Shown here: piece by piece, positions 53,890 to 64,000 of the stretch
Position numbering within the stretch: the stretch's first letter is position 1
Layout of the letters: each line of letters starts with the position of its first letter
Source of the DNA: Theocolax elegans
Taxonomy: Eukaryota > Arthropoda > Insecta > Hymenoptera > Cerocephalidae
Reading direction: 5' to 3'
Assembly: GCA_026168455.1 (NCBI GenBank)
Contig: CM047429.1
Coordinates: forward strand, 33,773,577-33,837,576
DNA: 64,000 bases
Position numbers and translations under genes: made by a program
The notes under the pieces: generated by a model
Told to the model about the DNA's origin: nothing
Databases searched by the model: none
Seen by the model: only the letters and a program-made list of their open reading frames with translations

Positions 53890-55800
53890 AGATTTATATA
53901 AATTGCCAAAGAATGCTTTAAAATCCAGAGTTAGAGAGATTACATGTATCATATAAAAGATACATAAAATATACAAAATCATGCACACAACATTCGCAGG
54001 CTGTTACAGTGCAGCAATTATCTTACAACAATAACCCACTATAACTCCGCGAATACTACAGAGAGAAATATAGTTCCCTGTTCGTATGTCCGATTATATT
54101 TTCATTTATTATATATTGCTGTGATATCACAGCAATAGCCTCCAACCTTACTATCATTCATCCTTTTTCATTCATTCATAATTGGTTTTTTAACGCTACA
54201 ATTCCATATCGGACTTCCAGACATGTATTGCATCATCACAAACCCATTAATTTGCAATTACATTGGTTATAGAGATCTATCTGCCTCCCATAACCAAATT
54301 TTTAACATTTCTATATATTGTTTGAGTATAAGTAATTATATAATCTATCTATTAATAATAATAACAGCCTTGTTATATGAAATATAATTATATACTTATT
54401 ATAGTTACTCTATTATTTGTATTTTTGCATTTTATTTTTACTTTTTACTTTATTGATAAGATTATATTGCACTTTTTCTCATATTCTATTATTGTAGTTT
54501 TAATTTATTGTAAGAAAAATAAAATTTATATTTTGTAAATTTATTTGAAGGTCTTGTTTTACCAATACCTTACTAACATTGATTTCACTGTCGTATATGT
54601 TTCTGTTGACGTATTTTTGTTTCTGGCAAATATTATTTTTTCAATTCTAATTAGTCTTGCAGCAGATATAAGTCCAACTGCACAGGTTACTCTATGGTGC
54701 GGAAACATTGTTCTGTGTTGTAATGCTGAGTCACATTTGCAGATTGATGTAAAAACAATATCATCTATTAGTACAATGTCTTTGTGAGGTGGTTGATGTT
54801 TTTCAGAATACATAGAATTTGTGAAACTCTGAGTTCTTCTTATTCCTCTGTTAAAGTAGAATATGGCTTTCTTTGATCCTAGATAATTAATGTCTCCATA
54901 GGTCATCCTATAATTATTTATTTGTAGTATCTTCTGTCCTGGTACTTCATCTGCTTGTTTTTTTCTAGCTCTTCTGTTATTTGTGTCAGCCCTTTCATCA
55001 ATCTTATTAAAAACCGTTTCTATTGGCTTATATTTTTCAGTTGTTAACTCAATTTTGTTCTATACTAGGTGTTTCTTTTTTGAATTTCATAATTTTTATG
55101 TCTGTTATGTTTATCTCTGTATCTTGTAAATATATGTACATAATTTCTTTGGTTAGTCCATCTATTTTTATGCTACCTATTATTATAATATGTACATTTA
55201 CCATTTGCGCATATGCAAATTCATATTTCAAGTACTATGTTCTCGTGTTTTTCTAATTCTTCTTTTTTCTCATTTGTGTTTGCGTTTTTTACATTTCTGA
55301 TATTTTTTCTTACGAATCCATCCAGTTAGTTATCCAGTTAGTTATCCAGTTCTTTATCTTTATTATATTTGTTTTTATTCATATCAAGTGTCTTTAATTC
55401 TTGGTAAAGAATTAAAAGCACTGATTGCAATTATATAATTGTTTTTTGTACTGGTATTTTTGTGATATATGGTTGGTAATATAAACTTTTTTCTTGTCTT
55501 ACTTGAAGAGTTTATGTATTGATTCTTCAAACTATTGTAATAATGCTTAAGATATTCAAAAATAAATGATTTCTGTAAATTAAACGATTTTATTCTTGAA
55601 ATATATTCTTATTGATTATTTTTAATATTTTTGGTTTTCCGGATTGTAACAGTTGTAGTTTGTTTTTATATGCTCTACCCCGTGCAATTATACCGTAACA
55701 TATCGTTCTATGAAAAAGTGCATAGTACAGAATTTTTAGTGTATTCCTATCCATAAATTTCGCTATTTTACTAAAAATAAAAATAACATACCTAGTCCTG
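53890..55800 (-). pseudogene. LINE family 2, copy 1: RT C-terminus and 3' region
   Basis: At about 55770-55580 on the - strand the reading is AKFMDRNTLKILYYALFHRT, ICYGIIARGRAY, KPKILKIINKNIFQ. This is the region after the thumb of CR1/L2-like LINE RTs (LYYAL..S...YGI, KILKII). Further down, the frame 54906-54559 contains CKCDSALQHRTMFPHHRVT and ends TTVKSMLVRYW; a close relative lies in copy 2 at 60.9-61.1 kb. The 3' end (about 53990-54100) is shared with copies 2 and 3. Heavily broken. Confidence 0.6.
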
Positions 55801-55836
55801 CTTGTAAGTTACTCAATGTGATCACTTCATACCAAC

Positions 55837-55932
55837 GGGTTGGCAAACGCCAACCCAACTTAGAACTTCAAACGTGAGCGGGGCTCTCTGGCGACCAACC
55901 GGTCGTCCGAGTCTAAGTCTAGACTTAGACTC
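55837..55932. other. Cluster of three hairpins, one a perfect 24-bp palindrome
   Basis: GGGTTGGC/GCCAACCC with loop AAAC (about 55841-55860), GCGACC/GGTCGT with loop AACC (about 55890-55906), and GAGTCTAAGTCT joined directly to its reverse complement (55909-55932). The surrounding 250 bp is GC-rich without a supported gene. Confidence 0.6.
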
Positions 55933-55934
55933 GA

Positions 55935-57115
55935 TAGGCTCGTAGAGAGCTCGTCGAGGGGTTAGTGCTGTGTCCTCCCTCGGCTCACGCAGAAGCAACA
56001 ACGTCATCAGCGCTGCCAGCACCTCCGCGCCTTCTTAACTGCCACATCGTCGGTCCTGGCAAGTCAAACGCGCCACCCGACACCCAGGCATACGACAACT
56101 TTTTTTAGCCACATCATATAACATATGTTGAGCCGGTTGTGAGGTTATGTTTTTAAATCTGTAATCCGGGCAGATTTATAGGTTTTCACCCACTTACTTA
56201 TTATGTTTTAAAAAGACCGTGTTTTATTATAACGCATTGCTGCGCGTATTATTTTTTTGTACAACTGAGAGCACGCGTTTGCGTGTAAAGGGCCCACGAG
56301 GTGAGAAAAAGGTTAATTCATAGCAGCTCGCCATACTGAGTAGACGTTGCGTCATACCAAATAGTATTGTGTTTTACTTTTGTATACCCTAATTTACATT
56401 ATATTCATTAAATTATATTTTATCAATTAAAACCGTATTGGTAGAATAAAAGGTAGACATTAATCGTTACGATTTTTGTTGAAAGGTAAAATTTGTATTG
56501 TAATTACCTGAGTGGAGTTTTCTGGGCTCAAAACGTAACATGCAGTTATAGTTAACCAGCCAAAATAATATAGTTATAAAAATATTAAGCAATATTTAAA
56601 ATATTAAGTTGAGTAATTAATAATCTCATGCATTAATTCATTATAGAAAGCTTTCATTTAAAGAAATTAGTCCAAAGTTAAGTAAGTAATGTATTTGATG
56701 AATAGTAAGTAGAAGATTAAATAAATTGTTCTGGTAACTATTCGGTAAATTAATTAGAATAAAAGATATATATAAATGAAACTGTATAAGGGATTGGTGT
56801 CAGGTTAGAAATAATTATGTGTGGTTATAATTATGTTAATACAAGAATATAAATTTATTTAAATCTTATTTTACACAATACAAAATAATATTATCAAAGG
56901 AGTACATATTTTATTTCATTGTTCTGTATGTTAAAATATAATATGAAAATTAAATTTGTTTAAGAAAAGAAATTAATTACTACATATAAAAAGCGAGCCG
57001 CTATGAATTTATGGTGTTCGAATTATAAAACTAACTGAATTTAAGTGGGACAAAAGGATTCATTTTGTTAATTGGGAAAAAGGAAGTGAGTTTACTAGGC
57101 AGAAACACGCTCTTG
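55935..57115. other. Long stretch without gene
   Basis: GC-rich to about 56100, AT-rich after that. Nothing recognised. Confidence 0.35.
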
Positions 57116-57620
57116 GAAAGGTTCCGTGAGGCCAGGAACAATCTGATTAACCTTAGGGTTTAAGCGCTGTTAGGCCTAGGGCCGACAGAGCGATCCCGGT
57201 TATCAGGATGGATTGACAATCCGTTTTAAGTCCTTTAGTGGGTTCGTGTTAGTAGGAATAATATAAGCAACAATGTAAGAAGAATAAATATATTTATTAA
57301 TCACAAAGAATTGACCGAAGTCAATTCTCCAGGTTTGGCCTTGCGGCTTAATCCCTGGGTGTTAATAAATATACGTATAATCACCCCACATTTACCTATA
57401 AATGTGGATGATCTGGTCCCTTGACTCCTTCCGTGATTGTCCGTGATGGTCCAATAGAAATTTTTATAAATTAAAATTTTTAAAGAGTAAGAGCCTCGCG
57501 TTTTGTGAGTATGCGTTTATAAGCCCTTTTGGCTTATTGGGCGACTCGAAATAAAAAAAACTCACCGCTTGCGCGGAGAACTTAGACTCATTAACGTAGG
57601 TCTAATGAGCGCATCCCCAC
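57116..57620. other. Hairpin-rich stretch
   Basis: Perfect short stems follow one another: GGATT/AATCC (about 57208), GAATTGAC/GTCAATTC with loop CGAA (about 57310), CCACATTTA/TAAATGTGG with loop CCTA (about 57386), ATAAGCC/GGCTTAT (about 57519) and CTCATTA/TAATGAG (about 57587). Base composition is higher in GC than the flanks. It might be an LTR or a structured transcript; no coding frame. Confidence 0.45.
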
Positions 57621-58134
57621 TTACTAGGCTCCACCCATGTAAGGTAGTTAATGGGGGATACTCCCGAAAATAGCCATTTCCATGTATCGGCATTGTTCTT
57701 TATTATTTAAAATAATTAAATAATTACATGTTTTCGTATTGAAAATTGAAAGATAATATATTTATATATATTATTACACCGCGTTTAATCAATTTGCAAT
57801 TTAATTTAAACAATAAAAAATCAATTATATAATTTATTAGTAATTATTACTTAAATTTGTTAAATGATGATAAATTCTATCTTGGAAATTGATAGATAAT
57901 ATATTCTTATATATCAATACTCCCAATATGTTCAATTTCCAATTAATCGTTTAATAAAGTATTCAAAAATAAATTATATTATATTTGACCATATATGTAT
58001 AAAATAAAGCTTAAAATCTCACTTTTCAAACAATCGACCGCAAACCAATTCGAAAAGTGAAATCTTTATATTTTGCTCGAATATTATAACATACTTATAT
58101 TTATATAAGTATCGGGATTTTTGAAACCCCGATA
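57621..58134. other. AT-rich stretch, nothing recognised
   Basis: No supported feature before the copia LTR. Confidence 0.35.
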
Positions 58135-58384
58135 TGTTGCACGACAAATATAGCGTGTACGTGGGTAATCTAACTCACACGTATGTAACAGTTCTACTTA
58201 ATGTACCCACACTTTCTTTATCCTTTAACGAGAAGGTAGAGACTTGTTTTTCAAGCTAACTCTTGCGATATAGTAATGTACGACAACAATGAGATCGTAC
58301 TTAAATCAGTGTATATATATTCATATAATTAATCTAAGTTGAATAAATCATTTAAATACCACAAAATGCTCTTTTGTTTTAACA
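58135..58384 (+). repeat. Copia-type LTR (5')
   Basis: A 250-bp segment begins TGTTGCACGA and ends TTTTAACA (TGTT/AACA inverted ends). It has a TATA-like GTATATATATTC near 58312 and abuts a tRNA-iMet-like primer site. Size and layout are typical of copia elements. No 3' partner was found downstream. Confidence 0.6.
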
Positions 58385-58395
58385 TAGTAGCAGAG
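58385..58395 (+). promoter_or_regulatory. tRNA-iMet-like primer binding site
   Basis: TAGTAGCAGAG directly follows the LTR and matches the complement of the initiator-Met tRNA 3' end (TGGTAGCAGAG) at 10 of 11 positions, the usual copia primer. Confidence 0.55.
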
Positions 58396-58586
58396 CGTGG
58401 TTGAATTATTGTACATGTGTTAGACTTGACTGGATTCAAGTACGAGACCTAGCACTTGGTGTAATTGATTCTTATAATTACTCCAAGTAATTGTGTTAAT
58501 TTAAAAATGTCGTCAAGTGAATTAATTTGCAGTAAAATAAAACATTATAACGATCACGTAGGAACGTTTGTACACAAAAGTTAACA

Positions 58587-58836
58587 ATGTCAAAAAATAA
58601 ATAGCTATACCGGTGTTCGATGGTGAATCGTTCAGCTATATAGGAGGTTTGCTAGGTACGTTAAAGCAAGAGGACCAAACTGTGACATACGTAAAAAACA
58701 AAATACAAATTGCCGAAATGAAAATAAAAAATGAAACAATTCAAAACAAAACAAATATATTTATGGCAAATAAGGAAGGCTGCTATAAATGTGGAAAAAT
58801 TGGTCATTTTGCTCGAGAGTGCCAAGATGGTGGCTA
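58587..58836 (+). pseudogene. Copia gag remnant with zinc knuckle
   Basis: The frame starts near MSKNK (followed by a stop) and IPVFDGESFSYI, the usual copia Gag start. It jumps to LLGTLKQEDQTVTYVKNKIQ, so most of the Gag core is deleted. It ends CYKCGKIGHFARECQDGG, an exact CX2CX4HX4C knuckle, then a stop. The order LTR, primer site, gag on one strand supports the call. Confidence 0.75.
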
Positions 58837-59049
58837 AGAGAGGCAAAATTATGGATCATGTTGAGATCAGCAAACGCCAACACAGTTGTGGTCGAGGCAG
58901 AGCAGGAATTGATCACTATGCAGGAAGACGAGGCTATTTTCGGCGACTAGGAGCCAACACTAACAAGCAGGGCGACGCAGGTACAAGCGCAGGGGTAGCT
59001 AACGAACTTAAAACTAAAAAGGTCAGGCACATGCGAAAAAAATATTCTG

Positions 59050-59125
59050 TACAGAAATCTAATAGGTGCATTGTTATATATTAGTAGAAATACAAGACAT
59101 GATATAAGCTACTTTGATATTTTGT
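59050..59125 (+). pseudogene. Copia reverse transcriptase C-terminal fragment
   Basis: LYRNLIGALLYISRNTRHDI matches the block after the copia RT (YRxxIGxLxYLxxxTRPDI). It follows the gag remnant after only about 210 bp, so protease, integrase and most of RT are deleted. Confidence 0.65.
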
Positions 59126-59237
59126 TAAAAAATGGCAAATGTGTATAAAAAAAATAATAAAATTATAAATTTTACAGTTTTTGACATTGTAATGTTTAAA
59201 TTAATTATTTAAACATTAATTGTCAAATAAAAAAAAT

Positions 59238-59315
59238 TTCTCTCCTACTTTGGGATCGACCTCCGTCATAGCGTGTGTCAGTCAGATACTCTACCCCTGA
59301 GCTATTTTACTTTCG
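59238..59315 (-). ncRNA. tRNA-like SINE head or pseudo-tRNA
   Basis: On the - strand: AATAGCTCAGGGGTAGAGTA (box A) and GGAGGTCGATCCC (box B lacking one base), spaced as in a tRNA, then a T-run. Acceptor stem pairing is absent. It resembles the tRNA-like unit at 7.6 kb in its box A region and AT-rich tail. Confidence 0.45.
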
Positions 59316-59639
59316 TATATAGGCTCATCCGATATGTCTACATTGGCTACTCGATAGTATTAACCCATGTAGATATGAATTTTACATTGTTTCGCTGTAA
59401 TGCATACATACATTTTGATACATTAAGTTTGGTACGTCACAATATATATATATATATATATATAAAACAGTAACAAAACGTATCAAAAGTAACAGTAACA
59501 GAGTAAACCCTCACATTATTCACATTGTGCTCTAAGCACACTAACGAACCGCCCCGAAGGTAGTTCATAGCGGGAATTAAATCAATATTAATTTTTGCTT
59601 TAAATCTAACCCAAAACCAATACAGCGATATTGTGTATT

Positions 59640-59905
59640 TTTTTTTACTGGTTTATGCCATTTTTCTGGCACTTCCTGCCGTTCGTCCCCACCTGGAGGA
59701 CTTCAACAGCGTTCACCCACCACCTCTGTGTGGGTACTTTTTCCCCACCTTTTTTAATCCTCAACCATCTCGCATTTGCCCGGGGTTGTGCCAGTTGGAG
59801 AGGGAAACCTGTGAAGCAGGGAAAACCTCACCCGAGATGGCCCGCTGTCTTCGAAATATTCTGTTTCGATGTCAATATGGTGTCAGTGTATATATAGCAC
59901 ACCAC
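59640..59905 (-). mobile_element. SINE body related to the 5S-headed SINE
   Basis: On the + strand text it shares CTCGCATTTGCCCGGGGTTG, GAGAGGGAAACCTGTG, AAAACCTC.CCCGAGA and TTCTGTTT with 52.1-52.26 kb. The 5S-like head is not visible at 59.9 kb, so this copy is truncated or has another head. Confidence 0.6.
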
Positions 59906-60031
59906 ATAGAATGTACTATGGTGGGGGAAGCTAGTATGACATTAAGCCTGATTCCTACGCCACCTAGTTATATTTTATGATATTCTGATACCTAGAGACC
60001 TTCATGAGCTAGTGAATAACATGAAAAAAAG

Positions 60032-60520
60032 TTATAAGTTTATATGAGACGTTGCAATATCATTTAAAGTTATTCTATAAAAATTCTTTAAATTATTTAA
60101 GTCTTGGATACAGTTTAATACATCTTTATGCGAGTAGCTATTAATAATTTCAGAAAATATTTGTTTTTTGTAGTAGCTTTTTATATAAGTTACAGTAGTA
60201 TTTTCAAAATTGATGATATGTGTAGTATTAAATGCATACATTACAATTTCAGTTTTTTCTTTTTTATTATTTATATCTCTCTTACCAGTCACAATGTATT
60301 GTGCTGTACAATCCTTACATGTAATATTATAAACAATGCATATCATAGCTTACTGTTATATTTTTCTCTAATTTTAAATGTTATGAGCATGTAATTTATG
60401 GATAAAAAGTTCTGTTTCTTTAAAAAGAAATTAATATTTGGGATTAAACCTTTAATATATGGCAAAACAGTTTTTGGTTTATATAATAAATTTCTTTTTT
60501 TCTGATTAAAATTATTATTA
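60032..60520 (-). pseudogene. Penelope-like element C-terminus with GIY-YIG motif
   Basis: On the - strand, LPYIKGLIPNINFFLKKQN (about 60470) is the post-RT linker, as at 34.9 kb. The frame 60346-60032 then starts CIVYNITCKDCTAQYIVTGK, where VYNI.C..C...Y..TG is the GIY-YIG start. It continues with THIINFENTTVTYIKSYYKK. The usual YxGQT glycine is changed (YIVTG) and the R..EH motif is gone, so it is inactive. Confidence 0.65.
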
Positions 60521-60527
60521 TTTTTAT

Positions 60528-61286
60528 TTATTTATTTATTTATTACCAGAAACAATGTAATTACATAGAAGTTGCAAACATTCCGCGCAATTCCCACAGA
60601 GGTAAGCATAGTTACCTGTTAGTGGGTCCGGTACATACAACTTAATTCTATCTTAACACTATTTAATACTACAAATTTAGATAAGTAACAATTTAAATAA
60701 GTAACAACGGTATGCGCCTGATTATGCTTTGTGCAGGATACAATTTGTAAATTTCTATATTTAATCAACATAATGTCAAACATTATAGTAAAAGATTGAC
60801 AAAGTTAACATCGAGACTAAATGCTATACATTGTTAGGATATGTGCTCCTTGAGTCTAGTAGCAGTTAGCTACCAGCTGAAGGTTCTTAACTTTTATTGC
60901 ACATAGTTGATCTTATTCACCAGTATCTCACTAACAATTGTCTTACAGTTGTAAACGTCTCGGTTGAAGCATTGATTTTCCTTGCAAATGCTATTCTTTC
61001 ATACTTGTTCAAACTTGTAGAACATGTTAGTCCAACAGCATATGTCACTCTATAATGCGGAAACATAAGTTCGTGTTGCTTGGCTGAATCACATTTACAT
61101 GTTGCGTTTAGCACTATATCGTCAAGAACTATTAGGTCTTTGTATTTCGGTTGAAGTTCGGTTCGGTTGAAGTTTGGCTAAAATTCTGATTCAGCCATTT
61201 TATCTAGTTCATTAAATACCGCTTCCATTGGTGTATATATTGTAATACTAATTTTTTGTTTTTCTTCAGTTTTGTAAAGAGTTTCT
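60528..61286 (-). pseudogene. LINE family 2, copy 2: 3' region
   Basis: The tail is a TTTA-type repeat at 60528-60545. The 3' part shares CCACAGAGG and GGTCCGGTACATACAACTT-like blocks with copy 3. The frame 61114-60917 contains CKCDSAKQHELMFPHYRVT and TTVRQLLVRYW, aligned with copy 1 at about 60 percent identity over about 69 residues. The piggyBac element interrupts the copy at 61287. Confidence 0.55.
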
Positions 61287-61290
61287 TTAA

Positions 61291-62467
61291 CCTTTTAAGG
61301 ACGGGTTTTTTGACGTTGAAATTCGACTTTTTTTACACAATATTTTGTACATAATATGTAAACATATGTCACGTGGAGTGCCTGACAAAATTGGTGGTCC
61401 ATATATCGACCAATCCCGTCTGGAACGTAAAGTTTAATGTAAAAAATTTAATTTGGCGAGTTAGAATTACTTTTAGACGTATTTGGATGCGCTGAATACG
61501 AAAAAAATATCAAAAAATGTTCAGGAGACATCCTTGACCTTGAAAATTGTATTTCAAGGTCAACTTCATTACTTGTAGTGTTTTAGTCCAAAAATGATAT
61601 CCAAAAATGATACGCATTACATGCATTTTTATCACTGAAGTATTATGAAAAAATATATTAGTTTTCGCTCTTACCATAACCCAGAATCAACAGCGTGGAT
61701 GTGGCGAAAATTTGATTTCTTTGGGCTGCTCTATTTCCGTCAGTCCCCTCGCCTCTCACGTTGGGGTGCTTTATTTCCGTGAGTCCCCTTGCCTCTCACC
61801 TCTAAATATTTTACTTTATGATAATCTCTTTTTTGTGTGATATTCTTCAAAACATGGAGAGCTACGCATAAAGGAATATCACAATCAGAGCACACGTATT
61901 TTGTTTGACTAGTAATTTTACGTAAAGCACACAAGTCACACCTTCGACTTGTAGCAAACCTTGGAAAATTACGACCAACTAATCGAGTAGGAGAGACTAA
62001 CAACCAATATTCGGAATGAAGGAAAGGGCATTGGTCCTTCATTTTTCATTTTATATAAAGAATGAGCATTAGATAAATTTAGATCAATAAGATGGAAAAA
62101 TAATTTGCGATACCACTTCATTGTTGTTCTAATTGTTTCAGTTATAGACAATTGTCTATCTACATTGTCAACACCACCCATATTTTGGTTGTATTCATGG
62201 ATGCATCGTGGTTTTATAATATCCTCATTGGTTTGATAGTGTTTTTTGTCAGTGGTACAGAACTCAGGTTCGTGCACAGTTGTAAGCATGCAAACACTAC
62301 GCTTATTTTGCCACCTGATTGTCATCACTATTTTAAGGTCACATATACTTTTTAGAATGATAACACTATGTTTCCTGTATTCAACATAGAATATTACCCC
62401 TGAAACAATTTCAAAATAATATGATACCAAAGTGGTCGATATATCGACCAGTCCCGTCCTTAAAAAG
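61291..62467. mobile_element. piggyBac element, internally deleted, with TTAA target duplication
   Basis: It is flanked by TTAA at 61287-61290 and 62468-62471. The terminal repeats are CCTTTTAAGGACGGG on the left and the inverse of CTTTTTAAGGACGGG on the right. A palindrome TGGTCGATATATCGACCA lies just inside the right end; a close relative (TGGTCCATATATCGACCA) lies about 110 bp inside the left end. At 1177 bp it is too short for a full transposase gene. Confidence 0.9.
61790..62380 (-). pseudogene. piggyBac transposase, C-terminal third
   Basis: The frame at 62380-61969 reads TIRWQNKRSVCMLTT, KPRCIHEYNQNMGGVDNVDR, RTTMKWYRKLFFHLIDLNLS. These are the W.DK, MGGVD and WYKKLFFHL blocks of piggyBac transposases, including the last catalytic Asp region. 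After a frameshift near 62035 it continues QCPFLHSEYWLL and the cysteine-rich end RRCDLCALRKITSQTKYVCS with CDIPLC. The N-terminal two thirds with the first catalytic Asp residues are deleted. Confidence 0.85.
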
Positions 62468-62564
62468 TTAATGAAGTGTATATGTTTTATTTTTATGTTA
62501 TTATCAATTAGTGTATAATCACAGCATAAGGTGTCCTCTTGTAATTTTGAGTTACAGTCTTAAT

Positions 62565-62935
62565 TTATTTATATAATTAACCAAAGTGACATAGAAATTA
62601 TATATGGTACAAGGTAGTGCGTACATACAGAATTCCTACAGAAAACATTTCACTGGCAATTACAGTGATGCAATTATTTTATAATAGCCCACTACAATGC
62701 CGTGAAACCTGCAGAGGAAAATAGAATTTCCGGTTCGCAGGTACAACTTAAAAACTATCAAAACTTAATAAAACGCTGGCTAGCTAGGCTGTGCTTAGCA
62801 CAGCAAAACCTCCATGCCATTCGCAAACACGTACTGCACACGCACATATTGGCATCGATAGCGCTTCTTAATCGGACTTCTGGACACGAGTTATCCATCT
62901 CTGCCTACTCATTTTTACACATTTGGGTATAAGAA
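62565..62935 (-). mobile_element. LINE family 2, copy 3: 3' end
   Basis: It shares CAGTGATGCAATTATTTTA, AATAGCCCACTACAAT and ATAGAATTTCC blocks with copy 1 (54000-54080) and GAGGAAAATAGAATTTCCGG with copy 2 in diverged form. Non-coding 3' region only. It may be the upstream remainder of copy 2 or a separate insertion. Confidence 0.5.
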
Positions 62936-64000
62936 GTGTTTTTTCTCACATACTATAAATTTGATACATTTTCTAATATGTGTACAGTATAACACTTATA
63001 ACTAGCTCGCCACGTGTGGCCTTAAGGCCGCCGTGACTCGCTGCTTCGGAGCTCTAGATCGATGCAAGGCATGCAAGAAACTATGCTTTTGGCATAGAAG
63101 GTACGACCGTGTAAAGCTCGCGCTTCGCGCTCGCATCGTTTGTGTGTATTAGGTACAATACATGACACAACAATTCAACTTTTATTAACTTTCACAAAGT
63201 TTGGGATTTTTGGCTTAATACAAAATATAATATACATAATAAGAGATTGTAATAAAAACATGACTTTAAATTATGTGCTTGTCATCTTCGCCTTCGGATG
63301 ATGTCACAATTCACACTCACTGCGATATAGTTAATTTTATTGTGATAATACCTGATTTATTGTCCTATTTTCGTTAGTTTGACCGTTTATCTTTTTTATA
63401 TTTGAAAATATTGTTCTAAGCGTATAGTGTAAAATAGATAAAGTTTTGTTTTTTTGAGACGAACATTTCAATCCTTTAAAGTTTTTGTGTACTAATAATA
63501 CATTTTGATTTATTACGAAAAAACGTGAATTTTAATACTTTTTTCATGGTTTTAACCGTTTTTTAAAAATTAAAAATTAAAATTGGCGTTTCGACTACGG
63601 CTCTCTAGCTTCGGTTTCTTGAGTAAGGAGCTAGAGGCCTTCCTTAGACGTCGGTCGCAGATAGAAAATGATGTCAAATGGATGTTAAAACAGCTATACT
63701 TATGCCTTGTATTCGACTGTTTCGCTTACGGTAGGAACTCCAAGCGTGATAAATTCTGAAATTTTGAAGTGTAACCTTCAAGTTTAAGCAGCAACAAAAC
63801 TATGATGTAAAAAATGCAATACTTGTCAATGTGTACAATTATAAAATCAGTTAAACTTTACCTTATGTTTAAACGTACACGGTAGCTCAGTAACAGTTCT
63901 TCAAGTTTCAACACTGATATGCGCAACACAGTGGCGCCACATATCGACGATTTTCCATGGGGGACTTGGGGTCCATGCCCGAAAATTTTTTCAAAATATT
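62936..64000. other. Right edge: no recognised gene
   Basis: A GC-richer patch lies at 63005-63145 (with GCTCGCGCTTCGCGCTCGC). At about 63590-63635 (- strand) TCGAAACGCC and CTCAAGAAACC weakly recall a decayed hammerhead. Otherwise nothing supported. Confidence 0.35.

Noticed and set aside
59631..59980. Frames of 88 and 115 codons on the + strand
   Set aside because: They overlap the second SINE body and each other in different frames; no motif.
63585..63640. Seventh hammerhead-like motif on the - strand
   Set aside because: CTCAAGAAACC deviates too far from CTGANGA and no stem II forms.
1..64000. CRISPR arrays, bacterial operons, riboswitches, phage genes
   Set aside because: None seen; splice sites, LINEs, SINEs and Eph show a eukaryotic chromosome.

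Overview
This is a TE-saturated window of an AT-rich insect genome. The one host-gene piece is a coding exon that reads as the C-lobe of an Eph receptor tyrosine kinase (about 41.68-42.01 kb, + strand), with good splice sites on both sides. No other Eph exon is visible in the 41 kb upstream or the 22 kb downstream, so most of the window is probably intron or flank of that gene filled by transposons. The protein resembles hymenopteran Eph as I remember it, and the mixture of R1-like LINEs, Penelope-like elements, piggyBac and tRNA/5S-derived SINEs suits an ant, bee or wasp. The species call is inference only.

Layout, left to right. 0-3 kb: 5' part of an LTR retrotransposon on the - strand (LTR, tRNA-Lys type primer site, 324-codon open gag running off the window). 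3.1 kb: hammerhead-ribozyme-like motif. 3.3-4.7 kb: DNA transposon with about 430-bp inverted repeats. 5.2-7.5 kb: decayed LINE. 7.6 kb: tRNA-like SINE head. 8.3-8.7 kb: tandem array of five covarying stem-loops with a shared 7-nt loop, the most unusual object seen. 9.2-10.4 kb: LINE pieces. 10.6-12.3 kb: 1.65-kb foldback. 12.6-16.1 kb: three LINE remnants. 17.5-18.1 kb: Penelope-like 3' end with a hammerhead core. 18.3-29.6 kb: three copies of one two-ORF LINE family separated by GA-rich micro- and minisatellites. 31.6 and 42.3 kb: two copies of one SINE. 33.8-35.8 kb: Penelope-like inverted repeat with a GIY-YIG remnant, broken by a TTAA-flanked MITE. 35.9-36.9 kb: internally deleted element with a recombinase-like N-terminus. 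37.3-41.5 kb: large foldback containing a second foldback. 41.7 kb: Eph exon.

42.9-45.5 kb: RNase H-bearing LINE split by a 1-kb insertion with a 5-bp target duplication. 46.2-47.6 kb: LTR-retrotransposon integrase remnant. 48.8-50.8 kb: tandem repeats plus a foldback MITE. 51.7 kb: unrecognised frameshifted coding remnant. 52.0-52.5 kb: SINE with a 5S rRNA-like head; a related body lies at 59.6 kb. 53.3-55.8 kb: Penelope-like tail and a LINE. 57.2-57.6 kb: hairpin-rich stretch. 58.1-59.1 kb: copia LTR, primer site and deleted gag/pol. 60.0-60.5 kb: second Penelope-like GIY-YIG piece. 60.5-62.9 kb: LINE 3' ends, one interrupted by a piggyBac copy flanked by TTAA.

Almost every TE coding region is broken by frameshifts, stops or deletions. 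The exceptions are the gag at the left edge and the Eph exon. Nested insertions can be ordered in several places because the uninterrupted sequence survives in the partner arm of an inverted repeat or in the interrupted reading frame. No operons, CRISPR arrays or intact tRNA/rRNA genes were seen. Coordinates of decayed elements are approximate.
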